Source of the DNA: Mycobacterium colombiense
Lineage (GTDB): Bacteria; Actinomycetota; Actinomycetes; Mycobacteriales; Mycobacteriaceae
Length of the DNA stretch: 40,293 nt
Assembly (NCBI RefSeq): GCF_001672755.1
Contig: NZ_LZKI01000171.1
Location: forward strand, 1 to 40,293
Reading direction: 5' to 3'
In this document: positions 15,429 through 23,310 of the stretch, in pieces
How positions within the stretch are numbered: the stretch's first letter is position 1
Layout: every line of letters begins with the position of its first letter
Made by a program: the position numbers and the translations under genes
The notes under the pieces: model-generated
Seen by the model: only the letters and a program-made list of their open reading frames with translations
What the model was told of the DNA's origin: nothing
Database searches by the model: none

Positions 15429-16018
15429 ACGACCCAGCCGATTCCGTAACTGTGCGAGGCGATTTCGACGCGCCCTCCCGCTGGCTGTGGCTGGTGAAGT
15501 GGTGCGTGCTGGCCCTGCCGCACTACCCGATTCTGATACTGCTCTACCTGGTGTATCCGCTCTCGACCGTCGCCGCCGGCGTGGCCATCCTGTGCACCGG
15601 GCGATATCCGCGGCCGCTCTTCGACTTCAACGTCGGGGTGCTGCGCTGGTCCTGGCGGGTGATGAACTACCGGTTCCCGATGAACAGCACCGACCAATAC
15701 CCGCCGTTCACCCTCGCGTCTCGGCCCGACTACCCCGGTGATCTCGCGGTCGACTACCCGGAGCGGCTGAACAACTGGGCGGTGCTGGTGAAGTGGCTGC
15801 TGGCGATCCCGCAGGTGCTGCTGTGTTGGTCGATGGAGGCACCGCTGCAGGTGCTGTGCATCATCTCCGCGCTGACGTTGTTGTCCACCGGAACGATCCC
15901 GCAGGGCATGTTCGATCTGCTCATGGGCATGGTGCGCTGGCGGTACCGGGTGGCGGCCTACGTGTCGTTGATGCGCGACGAATATCCGCCGTTTCGCATG
16001 GATTTGGGTGGCCGATGA
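15425..16018 (+). CDS. DUF4389 membrane protein with internal duplication
   Basis: 197 residues built from two repeats of one unit. Each unit has W-x-x-L-V-K-W, two or three hydrophobic helices, then LFD or MFD, G-x-x-R-W-x-x-R-V and D-x-YPPF. Unit 1 covers about 20-100 (WLWLVKWCVLALPHYPILIL through STDQYPPFTL). Unit 2 covers about 118-193 (NWAVLVKWLLAIPQVLLCW through RDEYPPFRM). This is the DUF4389 pattern; no biochemical role is known for the family. The gene is coupled at both ends: its GTG overlaps the monooxygenase stop and its stop overlaps the methyltransferase ATG. It may anchor or scaffold the two enzymes at the membrane, but this is only an inference from gene order. Confidence 0.8.
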   Translation: MNDPADSVTVRGDFDAPSRWLWLVKWCVLALPHYPILILLYLVYPLSTVAAGVAILCTGRYPRPLFDFNVGVLRWSWRVMNYRFPMNSTDQYPPFTLASRPDYPGDLAVDYPERLNNWAVLVKWLLAIPQVLLCWSMEAPLQVLCIISALTLLSTGTIPQGMFDLLMGMVRWRYRVAAYVSLMRDEYPPFRMDLGGR

Positions 16019-16638
16019 TCCGAAATGTCCTGTTTCCGTACGTCTACCGGTACGGCCAGCCGATCTTCGACCGGTTGTTCTACCACCGGTATCGACGGGC
16101 CGCGCTGAGCAACGCGACCGGCAGGCTGTTGATGATCGGCCTCGGGCCCGGGACCGACCTGACGTTTCTGCCCTCCGCGGTGACGTCGGTCGCCGCCGTA
16201 GAACCCGACGCGTCATTCCGGCGGATGGCCGCGCGGCTCGCTTTCCGCCGCGGCATCGCGGTCGACATCGTCGAGGGGACCGGTGAGTCGATTCCCTTCC
16301 CGGACAACCGTTTCGACTCCGTACATATCGGCCTGGTGTTGTGCTCGGTCGACGACGTGGCCGCCACCCTCGGTGAGATCCGGCGGGTGCTGACGCCCGG
16401 GGGCCGGCTCGTCGTCCTCGAGCACGTGCGGGGGGATGGAGCGACGGGCCGATTCCAGGACCTCATCGCCAAGCCGTGGTCGTGGCTGGCCGGTGGCTGT
16501 GAGCCGAACCGACGGACCCTCGACGCGATTGCCGCGGCGGGATTCGATACCACCGCGCTGCACAGCATTCCGCGAACGCCGGTGCCCTTCCCGTGCAAAC
16601 CCCATCTGCAGGGATTCGCCGTCCTCACTCGACGCTGA
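16015..16638 (+). CDS. Class I SAM-dependent methyltransferase (UbiE-like)
   Basis: 207 residues with a standard class I Rossmann methyltransferase core. The glycine motif I is LLMIGLGPGTDLTFLP (about 38-53), the acidic residue ending strand 2 is in AAVEPDASFRRMA, motif II is FDSVHIGLVLCSVDD, and motif III is RVLTPGGRLVVLEHV. It resembles small UbiE/phospholipid N-methyltransferase relatives and is unrelated to the Rv0731c-type genes at 7-10 kb. Its ATG overlaps the DUF4389 stop (ATGA), and its last 14 bp overlap, tail to tail, the convergent ABC permease gene. It is a likely tailoring enzyme for the product handled by the flavin monooxygenase. Confidence 0.85.
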   Translation: MIRNVLFPYVYRYGQPIFDRLFYHRYRRAALSNATGRLLMIGLGPGTDLTFLPSAVTSVAAVEPDASFRRMAARLAFRRGIAVDIVEGTGESIPFPDNRFDSVHIGLVLCSVDDVAATLGEIRRVLTPGGRLVVLEHVRGDGATGRFQDLIAKPWSWLAGGCEPNRRTLDAIAAAGFDTTALHSIPRTPVPFPCKPHLQGFAVLTRR

Positions 16639-19141
16639 CCGCCTCGATGATGTTGAGCTGGGCCGCCCGTCGTGCCGGAGGCAGGGAACCGAGCAGGCTG
16701 ATCGCCAGTGCACCGAGCGTGAAGGCGAGCGCCAGCGGACCCAGCCGAAAGCCGACTTCGAAGTTCATCACGTCCCCGCTGATGCGGCTGAACAGCCACT
16801 GGTCGGCCAGCCCCAGCGCGAGCCCCAAAACGCCACCGACAACGCCGATTCCGGCCGCCTCGGCCAGGACCATCCGCAATGCGAAGCGCCGGCTGGCACC
16901 CATTGCGCGCAGCACACCGATTTCGCGCCTGCGTTCGATCACCGACAGCGTCAGCGTGTTGAGCAGTGCGACCCCGGCCACCGCCACGACGATGACCCAC
17001 ACCGCGTTGGCGATGAACATGCTCTGATGCAGCGGAGCTTCCAGCCCCGCCAGCGCCGTGCGCCCGTCGTACACGTGATTCGGCGCCGGCACCGCCTCGC
17101 GGACCGCGGCCAGCAGCCGCTGCCGATTCACCCCGGGCGTCGCGGCGATCTGCAGTGTCGTCGCCGCCGGGCGATCGAACCACGCCCGCAGGTGATCGAG
17201 GTCGATCCCGATCGTGCCGATGACGGTCGAGAAGAACGGCACCAGGGCCAGCACGATCGTCTCGCGCGGGCCGTGCGGCGTCTGCAGCCGCAGTTGGTCG
17301 CCGGCCCGGACGCGCAGAATCGCACCCAGGTTCTGCGTGAGCACCACGCCCCGGCCGTCGAGCACCTCGGTGCGCAACCGCTCGTCGAGAGCCCGGAAGA
17401 GCGCATCGTGGCTGCCGGGGGAGAACCCGTCGAGCAGGACACGGGTGCCGCCGACGACGGCGAACCCGAACGCGCCCTCGGTCACCCGCGCCACACCCGG
17501 GAGTGTGCCGACCTTCTCGGAAAGGCCTTGTGGCAGAACGTCGGTGGGGTAACTGTCGGGAGGGTCCGCGCTCACCCAGACGTCGGCGTCGGCGACCGGC
17601 GACAAGATGTCCCGCGCCGATCGGATCATGTCGGCGTTCGTACCGGTGATCACGACGGTGGTGAGCACCCCGATGAGGACGGTCATCACCGTCGCCCATA
17701 CCCGGCGCGGCGCACGCCGGATCGTGGCCGCCGCGAGCGCCCCGACCGATCCGAACAAGCGCGCCGTCGCCGCCGTGGCTTTGACGAGGGGGACGGTGAG
17801 CGCGAAGCCCAGGGCGATCTCGGCGCTCAGCAGGGCGGCCATCGCGACGACCGCGTAGCTGCCGCGCTGGCCGGTCACGATCGCCGTCGACGCCGCCAAC
17901 ACCGCGACCGCCCCGACGCCGCAGGCGAGGCGCAGCCAGCGGGGCACCACGTCCGCCGCCGACGCCCCCACCGGGGCCAGTGCCTCGATCGGTGACACCT
18001 TGTACACCTGCCGTGCCGCCATCGCCGACGCCGCCACGCTGGTGAGCGCCGTCACCGCCAGCGCCAGCGGTATCGCATAACCAGGCAACCAATACTGCAC
18101 CCGGGCTTCGAGCCCCTGCGTCACCGCCGGCGGCAGCCGGCCAATCGCGATGTGGCCCGCCACAATTCCCACGCCGGACCCGATGGCTCCGCCGATCAGC
18201 CCGAGAATCGCCGCCTCGGCGAGCATGTCGCCGACGATGGTGACGCGCCGGCCGCCAATCGCGCGCAGCATCGAGATGACCGGCCGCCGCTGGGTGATCG
18301 CCATCGTCATCGTGGTGTAGATCAAAAACGCGCCGACCACCAACGCGACCGCGGCACCCAGCAGGGCCATGTAGTTCATCAGCCTGACACCGTCGCCGGC
18401 CCGGGCCGCCCGGAAGCTGGGGGCGGCGACGATCGCCCGGCCGTGCACGGCGCCGCTGACCGCCGCGCGCACCGCGCCGAGGTCGGCACCGGCCTTCGTG
18501 GCGATCAGGATCGAGTCGAGTTGGCCGGTGCGGCCGGTGGCGTTCTGCGCCAAGGCAAGTGGCGCCAGCACGTAGTGCCCGCCGTTGAGGCCGGCGTATT
18601 GCTTACCCACGAGCACGTCGGTGACCGTGACCGATGCCGAACCCAGTTGGAATGCCTGGCCTTTCGCATAGCCGACGCCCGGTCCGACCTGAACTCCGGC
18701 CGGGGTCGAGGGCGGTGCCTGCGCGGGCTGGGCGCCGCCTTTTGGTAGTGCGTCCTTGAGCGCACCACCCAGAGCGGCGGTGCTCGCATCCGCGCCCAGC
18801 AACAGCACCGGCCCCGACGGCGTGGATGCCGACGTCCGGATCATCGGCGCCGCGGTGGCGACGCCCGGGACGGCGGCCACCTCGCCCAGGATCGAGTCGG
18901 GGAATCCGGCGTCGGTGATGCCGGATACCTCGAGCGCGGCGACGCCGGCGATCCCGTCGGCCAGCCGGCTGACCGATCCGGTGATCGACCCGAAGATCCC
19001 GAACACCGCAACCAGATACGTTGCCGAGACGGCCATTACCGCGATCGACGCGAACGTGCGGCGGCGATGGGTGGCGAGCTCACGCAGGCTGAACACCCGC
19101 AGCCTGCTCGCCGTGGCCGTGATCGCGGGCCCGGCTTTCAC
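16625..19141 (-). CDS. ABC transporter permease, FtsX/MacB-like, double module
   Basis: 838 residues, a typical long actinobacterial permease of the FtsX superfamily. A first membrane helix is near residues 30-55 (TFASIAVMAVSATYLVAVFG) and a large extracytoplasmic domain follows. FtsX block 1, about 255-370, has ALLGAAVALVVGAFLIYTTM and PVISMLRAIGGRRVTIVGD. Central helices lie around 405-480. A second soluble domain and FtsX block 2, about 705-838, have VWVIVVAVAGVALLNTLTL and EIGVLRAMGASRRFALRMV. GTG 19141 overlaps the ATPase stop. Such pairs move lipids, peptides or lipoproteins out of the membrane rather than importing solutes. Its position between a biosynthetic group on either side makes it a candidate exporter of the cluster product. 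Confidence 0.9.
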   Translation of the reverse strand: MKAGPAITATASRLRVFSLRELATHRRRTFASIAVMAVSATYLVAVFGIFGSITGSVSRLADGIAGVAALEVSGITDAGFPDSILGEVAAVPGVATAAPMIRTSASTPSGPVLLLGADASTAALGGALKDALPKGGAQPAQAPPSTPAGVQVGPGVGYAKGQAFQLGSASVTVTDVLVGKQYAGLNGGHYVLAPLALAQNATGRTGQLDSILIATKAGADLGAVRAAVSGAVHGRAIVAAPSFRAARAGDGVRLMNYMALLGAAVALVVGAFLIYTTMTMAITQRRPVISMLRAIGGRRVTIVGDMLAEAAILGLIGGAIGSGVGIVAGHIAIGRLPPAVTQGLEARVQYWLPGYAIPLALAVTALTSVAASAMAARQVYKVSPIEALAPVGASAADVVPRWLRLACGVGAVAVLAASTAIVTGQRGSYAVVAMAALLSAEIALGFALTVPLVKATAATARLFGSVGALAAATIRRAPRRVWATVMTVLIGVLTTVVITGTNADMIRSARDILSPVADADVWVSADPPDSYPTDVLPQGLSEKVGTLPGVARVTEGAFGFAVVGGTRVLLDGFSPGSHDALFRALDERLRTEVLDGRGVVLTQNLGAILRVRAGDQLRLQTPHGPRETIVLALVPFFSTVIGTIGIDLDHLRAWFDRPAATTLQIAATPGVNRQRLLAAVREAVPAPNHVYDGRTALAGLEAPLHQSMFIANAVWVIVVAVAGVALLNTLTLSVIERRREIGVLRAMGASRRFALRMVLAEAAGIGVVGGVLGLALGLADQWLFSRISGDVMNFEVGFRLGPLALAFTLGALAISLLGSLPPARRAAQLNIIEAVSVE

Positions 19142-19833
19142 CCGGCGACCGCCATGACGTCCGAACCGACCCGGCCGTCCTGCAGCGTGATCACCCGATC
19201 GGTGGCCGCGGCCGCATCGGAGTTGTGGGTCACCATCACCACCAGCCGGCCCTCACCGTCCTCGTGCGCGACCTCGGCGAGCAGCGCCAAAATCGATGCG
19301 CCGGTGGTCGAATCGAGGTTTCCGGTGGGCTCGTCGGCCAGAATCAGCGGCGGGTTCATCATCAGGGCGCGCGCCACCGCGACGCGCTGCATCTGGCCGC
19401 CGGACAGCTCCGCCGGCCGGTGCTCGGTCCGGTTGCCGAGCCCGACCCGATCCAGCAGCCGGACGGCGTCCGGTCTGGCGCTGCCCAGCCGGACACCGTC
19501 GAGCAGTTTCGGGATCGCCACGTTCTCCCACGCCGACAGGGTCGGCAACAGGTTGAAGAACTGGAAAATGAAACCCACCCGGTGATGACGGAACCGCGAC
19601 TGTTCTTCGTCGCTGAGGCGGCCGATCTCTTCGCCGTCGAACACGATCGACCCGGAATCGGGCGAATCCAGGGCGCCGAGCAGGTGCAGCAGCGTGCTCT
19701 TGCCCGCCCCGGACGGCCCGACGACCGACACGAACTGCCCGTCCGCCAGCCGCAGGCTGACCTCGTCGAGTGCCCGCACCGATTGACCGCCGACCGTGTA
19801 CTCGCGCACCACGTCGCGAAGTTCGATGGTCAT
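19138..19833 (-). CDS. ABC transporter ATPase, LolD/MacB type
   Basis: A 231-residue ATP-binding subunit. The Walker A motif is GPSGAGKST (39-47), the Q-loop is FIFQFFNLLPTLSAWENV, the signature is AELSGGQMQRVAVARALM, and the Walker B/D-loop is LILADEPTGNLDSTTG, with the H-loop in VMVTHNSD. The VALARA-like and FNLLPTL stretches mark the LolD/MacB subfamily that works with FtsX-type permeases. The ATG at 19833 is the first gene of a two-gene minus-strand operon divergent from the ThDP enzyme, with only 43 bp between starts, so one short control region serves both sides. Confidence 0.93.
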   Translation of the reverse strand: MTIELRDVVREYTVGGQSVRALDEVSLRLADGQFVSVVGPSGAGKSTLLHLLGALDSPDSGSIVFDGEEIGRLSDEEQSRFRHHRVGFIFQFFNLLPTLSAWENVAIPKLLDGVRLGSARPDAVRLLDRVGLGNRTEHRPAELSGGQMQRVAVARALMMNPPLILADEPTGNLDSTTGASILALLAEVAHEDGEGRLVVMVTHNSDAAAATDRVITLQDGRVGSDVMAVAG

Positions 19834-19851
19834 CTAGACACTACGAGGGCG

Positions 19852-19864
19852 ACCGGTAAACGGT
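19852..19864. promoter_or_regulatory. Inverted repeat between ABC and ThDP-enzyme genes
   Basis: ACCG (19852-19855) and CGGT (19861-19864) form a 4-bp inverted repeat around GTAAA in the 43-bp divergent region. It is placed where a repressor of both units could bind. The arms are short, so this could be chance. Confidence 0.25.
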
Positions 19865-19876
19865 TCACGGACGACA

Positions 19877-21655
19877 ATGAACCGACCGGGCTGCTACGTC
19901 GTTTCTTCAGGCATGCCCGGCAGGTACCGGGTGGTCGACCACATCGTCGAGCACCTAGCGGCAATCGGAGTCGACCACGTCTTCGGTGTGGACGGCGCCA
20001 ACATCGAGGACGTGTACGACGCCGCGCACTTTCACCCCGACATCAACGCGGTGCTGGCGAAGCACGAGTTCTCCGCGGCCACCATGGCCGACGGGTACAG
20101 CCGGAGCGGGGCCGGCCTGGGAGTGGTCGCCGCGACCTCGGGCGGGGGAGCGCTGAATCTCGTCGCCGGCCTGGGCGAGTCGTTTACGAGCCGGGTCCCG
20201 GTGCTGGCGCTGGTCGGCCAGCCCGCCAGCACGATGGACGGCCAGGGCAGCTTCCAGGACACCAGCGGCGCGAACGGATCGCTGAACGCCGAGACGCTGT
20301 TCTCGGCGGTATCGGTATTCTGCGAGCGGTTGCGCCGCCCGGCCGACATCGTCTCGGTTCTGCCCCGGGCCATCGCCGCGGCGTTTACCGGCGGCCCGGC
20401 GGTGTTGTTGCTGCCCAAGGACATTCAGCAGGCGATTTTCGAATGCAGCCAGAACGGAAAGCCGGTCGAGGGCCTGCGTCCCATCGGCAACCCGGCCCCG
20501 ATCGCCGAAATGCTGCGCGACGCCAGCGGCCCGGTGACCATCATCGTCGGCGAGCAGGTCGCCCGCGACGACGCCCGCGCCGAGCTCGAAGCCGTGCGCG
20601 CGGTGTTGCGGGCGCGGGTGGCCACCGTGCCCGACGCCAAAGACGTCGCCGGCACACCCGGTTTCGGATCGTCGTCTGCGCTCGGGGTGACCGGCGTCAT
20701 GGGTCACCCGGGTGTGGCTGAAGCGGTGGCCGGCAGCGCCGTGTGCCTGATCGTGGGCACGCGCCTGTCGGTCACCGCGCGCACCGGGCTGGACGACGCT
20801 CTGGCGGCGGTGCCTACGGTCTCGCTCGGGTCGGCGCCCCCGTACGTGCCATGCCCGCACGTGCACACCGACGACTTGCGTGGCTCGCTGCAGATGCTGA
20901 CCCAGGCGCTGTCCGGTCCGGGACGGGCCGCCAAGGTGCGGGTGCCGGGCACGCTGCGGCGGACCGAATTGAAGCCGCCGCCGTGCGCGGGGCCCGGTGT
21001 GCGGTACCGCGACGCGATGGCGGTACTGGACGGTGTCCTGCCCGACGGCGCCGACATCGTGGTCGACGCCGGCAACACCGGCGCTGCGGCGATCCACTAC
21101 CTCCCGGCGCGCTGTGGCGGGAGGTTCGTCGTCGCGCTCGGCATGGGCGGCATGGGCTACAGCTTCGGCGCCGGGATCGGAATGTCGTTGGGGCGCGCCA
21201 ACAGTGGCCGCCCCCGCGGCCGCACCGTGGTGATCGCCGGTGACGGCGCGTTCTTCATGCACGGTTTGGAGGTGCACACCGCCCTGCAATACCGGCTACC
21301 GATGACGTTCGTACTGTTCAACAACAACGCGCACGCCATGTGCGTGACCCGCGAGCAGTTGTTTTACGACGACGTATACAGCTACAACCGTTTTCGTCCC
21401 AGCCGGCTCGGCGCCGGTCTGGCGGCGATGTTCCCGAGCCTGACGTCGGTGGACGTCAGCGACACCGATGGGCTTGCCGCGGCGATGCACACCGCACTCG
21501 GCATCGACGGGCCGGCGGTGATCAGCGTCGAGTGCGCCGCTGACGAGATCCCGCCGTTCGCCCCCTTCCTCGCGGCGTCTGCCTCGAAAGGCGCTGCTGT
21601 GAGCCAGGTTTCATTTGACAAGGAGATTCAGAACAATGTCGCTGCCAGCGCTTGA
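19877..21655 (+). CDS. Thiamine-diphosphate-dependent enzyme (acetolactate synthase-like)
   Basis: 592 residues with the three-domain layout of acetolactate synthase, pyruvate decarboxylase and related enzymes that decarboxylate a 2-oxo acid and may join it to a second carbonyl compound. The catalytic glutamate is Glu64 in AKHEFSAATMADGYSR. The central FAD/NAD-like domain covers about 215-370. The ThDP/Mg site is GDGAFFMHGLEVHTALQYRL (from Gly455) ending in NNN (482-484). The start is ATG 19877; an internal ATG 12 residues later, just before PGRYRVVDHIVEHL, is also possible. The end overlaps the next gene by 20 bp. The surrounding genes do not include a small regulatory ilvN subunit, which argues against a role in branched-chain amino acid synthesis. 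Confidence 0.85.
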   Translation: MNRPGCYVVSSGMPGRYRVVDHIVEHLAAIGVDHVFGVDGANIEDVYDAAHFHPDINAVLAKHEFSAATMADGYSRSGAGLGVVAATSGGGALNLVAGLGESFTSRVPVLALVGQPASTMDGQGSFQDTSGANGSLNAETLFSAVSVFCERLRRPADIVSVLPRAIAAAFTGGPAVLLLPKDIQQAIFECSQNGKPVEGLRPIGNPAPIAEMLRDASGPVTIIVGEQVARDDARAELEAVRAVLRARVATVPDAKDVAGTPGFGSSSALGVTGVMGHPGVAEAVAGSAVCLIVGTRLSVTARTGLDDALAAVPTVSLGSAPPYVPCPHVHTDDLRGSLQMLTQALSGPGRAAKVRVPGTLRRTELKPPPCAGPGVRYRDAMAVLDGVLPDGADIVVDAGNTGAAAIHYLPARCGGRFVVALGMGGMGYSFGAGIGMSLGRANSGRPRGRTVVIAGDGAFFMHGLEVHTALQYRLPMTFVLFNNNAHAMCVTREQLFYDDVYSYNRFRPSRLGAGLAAMFPSLTSVDVSDTDGLAAAMHTALGIDGPAVISVECAADEIPPFAPFLAASASKGAAVSQVSFDKEIQNNVAASA

Positions 21656-22283
21656 AGACATCCCCGACCTCATCGAAGGGGTCACCCGCATCGAAACCAG
21701 CCCCAGGGAGAAGGCCACGCCGATCATCATGGACATGATGCGCTCGGTGTACCCGCACGATCAGGTCTTCGGGCAGTACTGCACCGTCAACGATTACGTC
21801 GACTGTCCGCCCGACGAGTTGTTCGAGTACATGGCCGACACCCGCAGCCTGGAAGAGTGGACCTACAGCCTGCGCGGCTTCACCCCCACGGACGAACCCG
21901 GGTTGTGGCTGGCCCACGATCGGCTCGGCTCGGAAACCGAGATCTACACCCGCACCGTCGCCAACGCGCAGGCGCGGACCGTGGATTACCACTGCGCCTG
22001 GGATCAGGGCAAGCACCTGTGGATGATCTACCTGATGCGCGTCATCGACGCCCAGATCGTCCTCGACAGACCGGGATCGGTTGTGCTGTGGACCAATTGC
22101 CACCACCCGTTCTATGACCACAACCCGTATCCGGAGACCGCGCCCGCCCAGCGGCCGGTATGGGTCGGCGACTTCTGGGACATGTTCGGCGCCGGTCACC
22201 TGCTGGAGATGCGCAACCTCAAGGCGATCGCCGAGTACCGCCACCGCAACGGGCTGCCGGTGACGCCGGTATGGATGAGGTGA
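21636..22283 (+). CDS. SRPBCC (START-like) family protein
   Basis: 215 residues. The start chosen is ATG 21636 with AAGGAGA at 21620-21626, inside the end of the ThDP gene. The sequence CTVNDYVDCPPDELFEYMAD followed by TRSLEEWTYSLRGF is typical of the START-like fold, in which a hydrophobic cavity binds a ligand; members include aromatase/cyclases, hydratases and lipid carriers. The C-terminal third, with CHHPFYDHNPYPE and DFWDMFGAGHLLEM, is rich in His, Trp and Asp and might form a catalytic or metal site, but I recognise no known active site. The next gene starts 7 bp downstream. Its tight place between ThDP and ketosynthase genes implies that it acts on their intermediate. Confidence 0.7.
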   Translation: MSLPALEDIPDLIEGVTRIETSPREKATPIIMDMMRSVYPHDQVFGQYCTVNDYVDCPPDELFEYMADTRSLEEWTYSLRGFTPTDEPGLWLAHDRLGSETEIYTRTVANAQARTVDYHCAWDQGKHLWMIYLMRVIDAQIVLDRPGSVVLWTNCHHPFYDHNPYPETAPAQRPVWVGDFWDMFGAGHLLEMRNLKAIAEYRHRNGLPVTPVWMR

Positions 22284-22290
22284 GTGCGGC

Positions 22291-23310
22291 ATGGGTAAGC
22301 CGAGCGTCAGCCTGATCGACGTCACCACGTATCTGCCGGGTGAGCCGATCCCGGCCGACTACTACGCGCAATTCGCCGAATCCGACGACCTGCGTGACAA
22401 CGTGATGTTTCGCGCCCCGAAGTTTCGCCACCACGTCGCCGCGGACGAGAGTTCCATCGACATGATCGAACGCGCGGCCCGGGGCCTGATCGAGCGGCAC
22501 GGCCATGACGTGGTCGAGGGCGCCGACGTGCTGATCACCCACACCCAGGTACCCGACATGGCGTTCTACGGCCAAGGCGGTGGCATCGCGCACCGGCTGG
22601 GCATGCGGCCGTCCTGGGTGCTCGACCTGAACAACGGCGGCTGCGCGGCATTTGTGTTGGCGCTCAACGTGGCCCGCAAGCTGCTGGCGGCCGGTGAGGG
22701 ACGCACCGCGCTCATCGCGATCGCGCAGAATGCGGCCGGCCAATTCTTCGATCAACCGACGATTCGCCGAAAGGCGCAGTCGGCGGTGCCCGGCGACGGC
22801 GCCGCGGTGGGCCTGGTCACGGTTGGCGAGCAGTCGCCCATCCTGGATGTCGAGTGCCGCACCTTCGGCGAGTACGCGGGCGAGATGACGCTTTCCTACG
22901 ACCCGCCACGCAAGTGGTGGCAGGCCGGTACCGGCGAGGGCAGCATCGGGTTCACCGAAAGCAAGATCACCAAGGTGCTGGCCCGCGGCAACCGGCAGGT
23001 TCCCGAGGTGGCGCTGGCGGTGTGCGATCGAATCGGGCTGGCCGCCAAAGACATCGACCTGCTGGTCACCAACCAGCCGAACCGGGCCTTTCTGCGCAAC
23101 TGGCGTGACGCGCTCGAATTGCCCGCGCACCGTCATCGCGACACTTTTGATGAGTGCGGCAACCTGTTCGGCGCCGGGATCCCGGTCAACCTGGACCGGG
23201 CGATATCCGACGGCCAGCTCGAGGCCGGGCAGGTGGTCATGATGGCGGCGTTCGCGCACGCCGGTGACTTCGCCGGCGCCGCCGCGGTGCGCTGGGGCGG
23301 GCGAGGCTGA
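22291..23310 (+). CDS. 3-oxoacyl-ACP synthase III-like enzyme with atypical active site
   Basis: 339 residues with the thiolase fold of FabH-type condensing enzymes. The nucleophile is Cys118 in LDLNNGGCAAFVLAL. The position of the usual histidine (V-P-H-Q-A-N in FabH) reads V-T-N-Q-P-N here, placing Asn261 instead of His. The usual asparagine is kept as Asn291 in ECGNLFGAG. The typical Gly-rich end is AFAHAGDFAGAAAVRWG. A Cys-Asn-Asn set would be poor for malonyl decarboxylation, so I infer acyl transfer or condensation of an activated acyl group without decarboxylation. It is not the FabH of housekeeping fatty acid synthesis. It ends in a TGATG overlap with the aminotransferase gene. Confidence 0.8.
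   Translation: MGKPSVSLIDVTTYLPGEPIPADYYAQFAESDDLRDNVMFRAPKFRHHVAADESSIDMIERAARGLIERHGHDVVEGADVLITHTQVPDMAFYGQGGGIAHRLGMRPSWVLDLNNGGCAAFVLALNVARKLLAAGEGRTALIAIAQNAAGQFFDQPTIRRKAQSAVPGDGAAVGLVTVGEQSPILDVECRTFGEYAGEMTLSYDPPRKWWQAGTGEGSIGFTESKITKVLARGNRQVPEVALAVCDRIGLAAKDIDLLVTNQPNRAFLRNWRDALELPAHRHRDTFDECGNLFGAGIPVNLDRAISDGQLEAGQVVMMAAFAHAGDFAGAAAVRWGGRG

Noticed and set aside
16080..18092. A 670-codon minus-strand open frame
   Set aside because: It lies across two well-supported genes (methyltransferase and ABC permease) in other frames, and its composition is Gly/Arg-rich antisense-type sequence.
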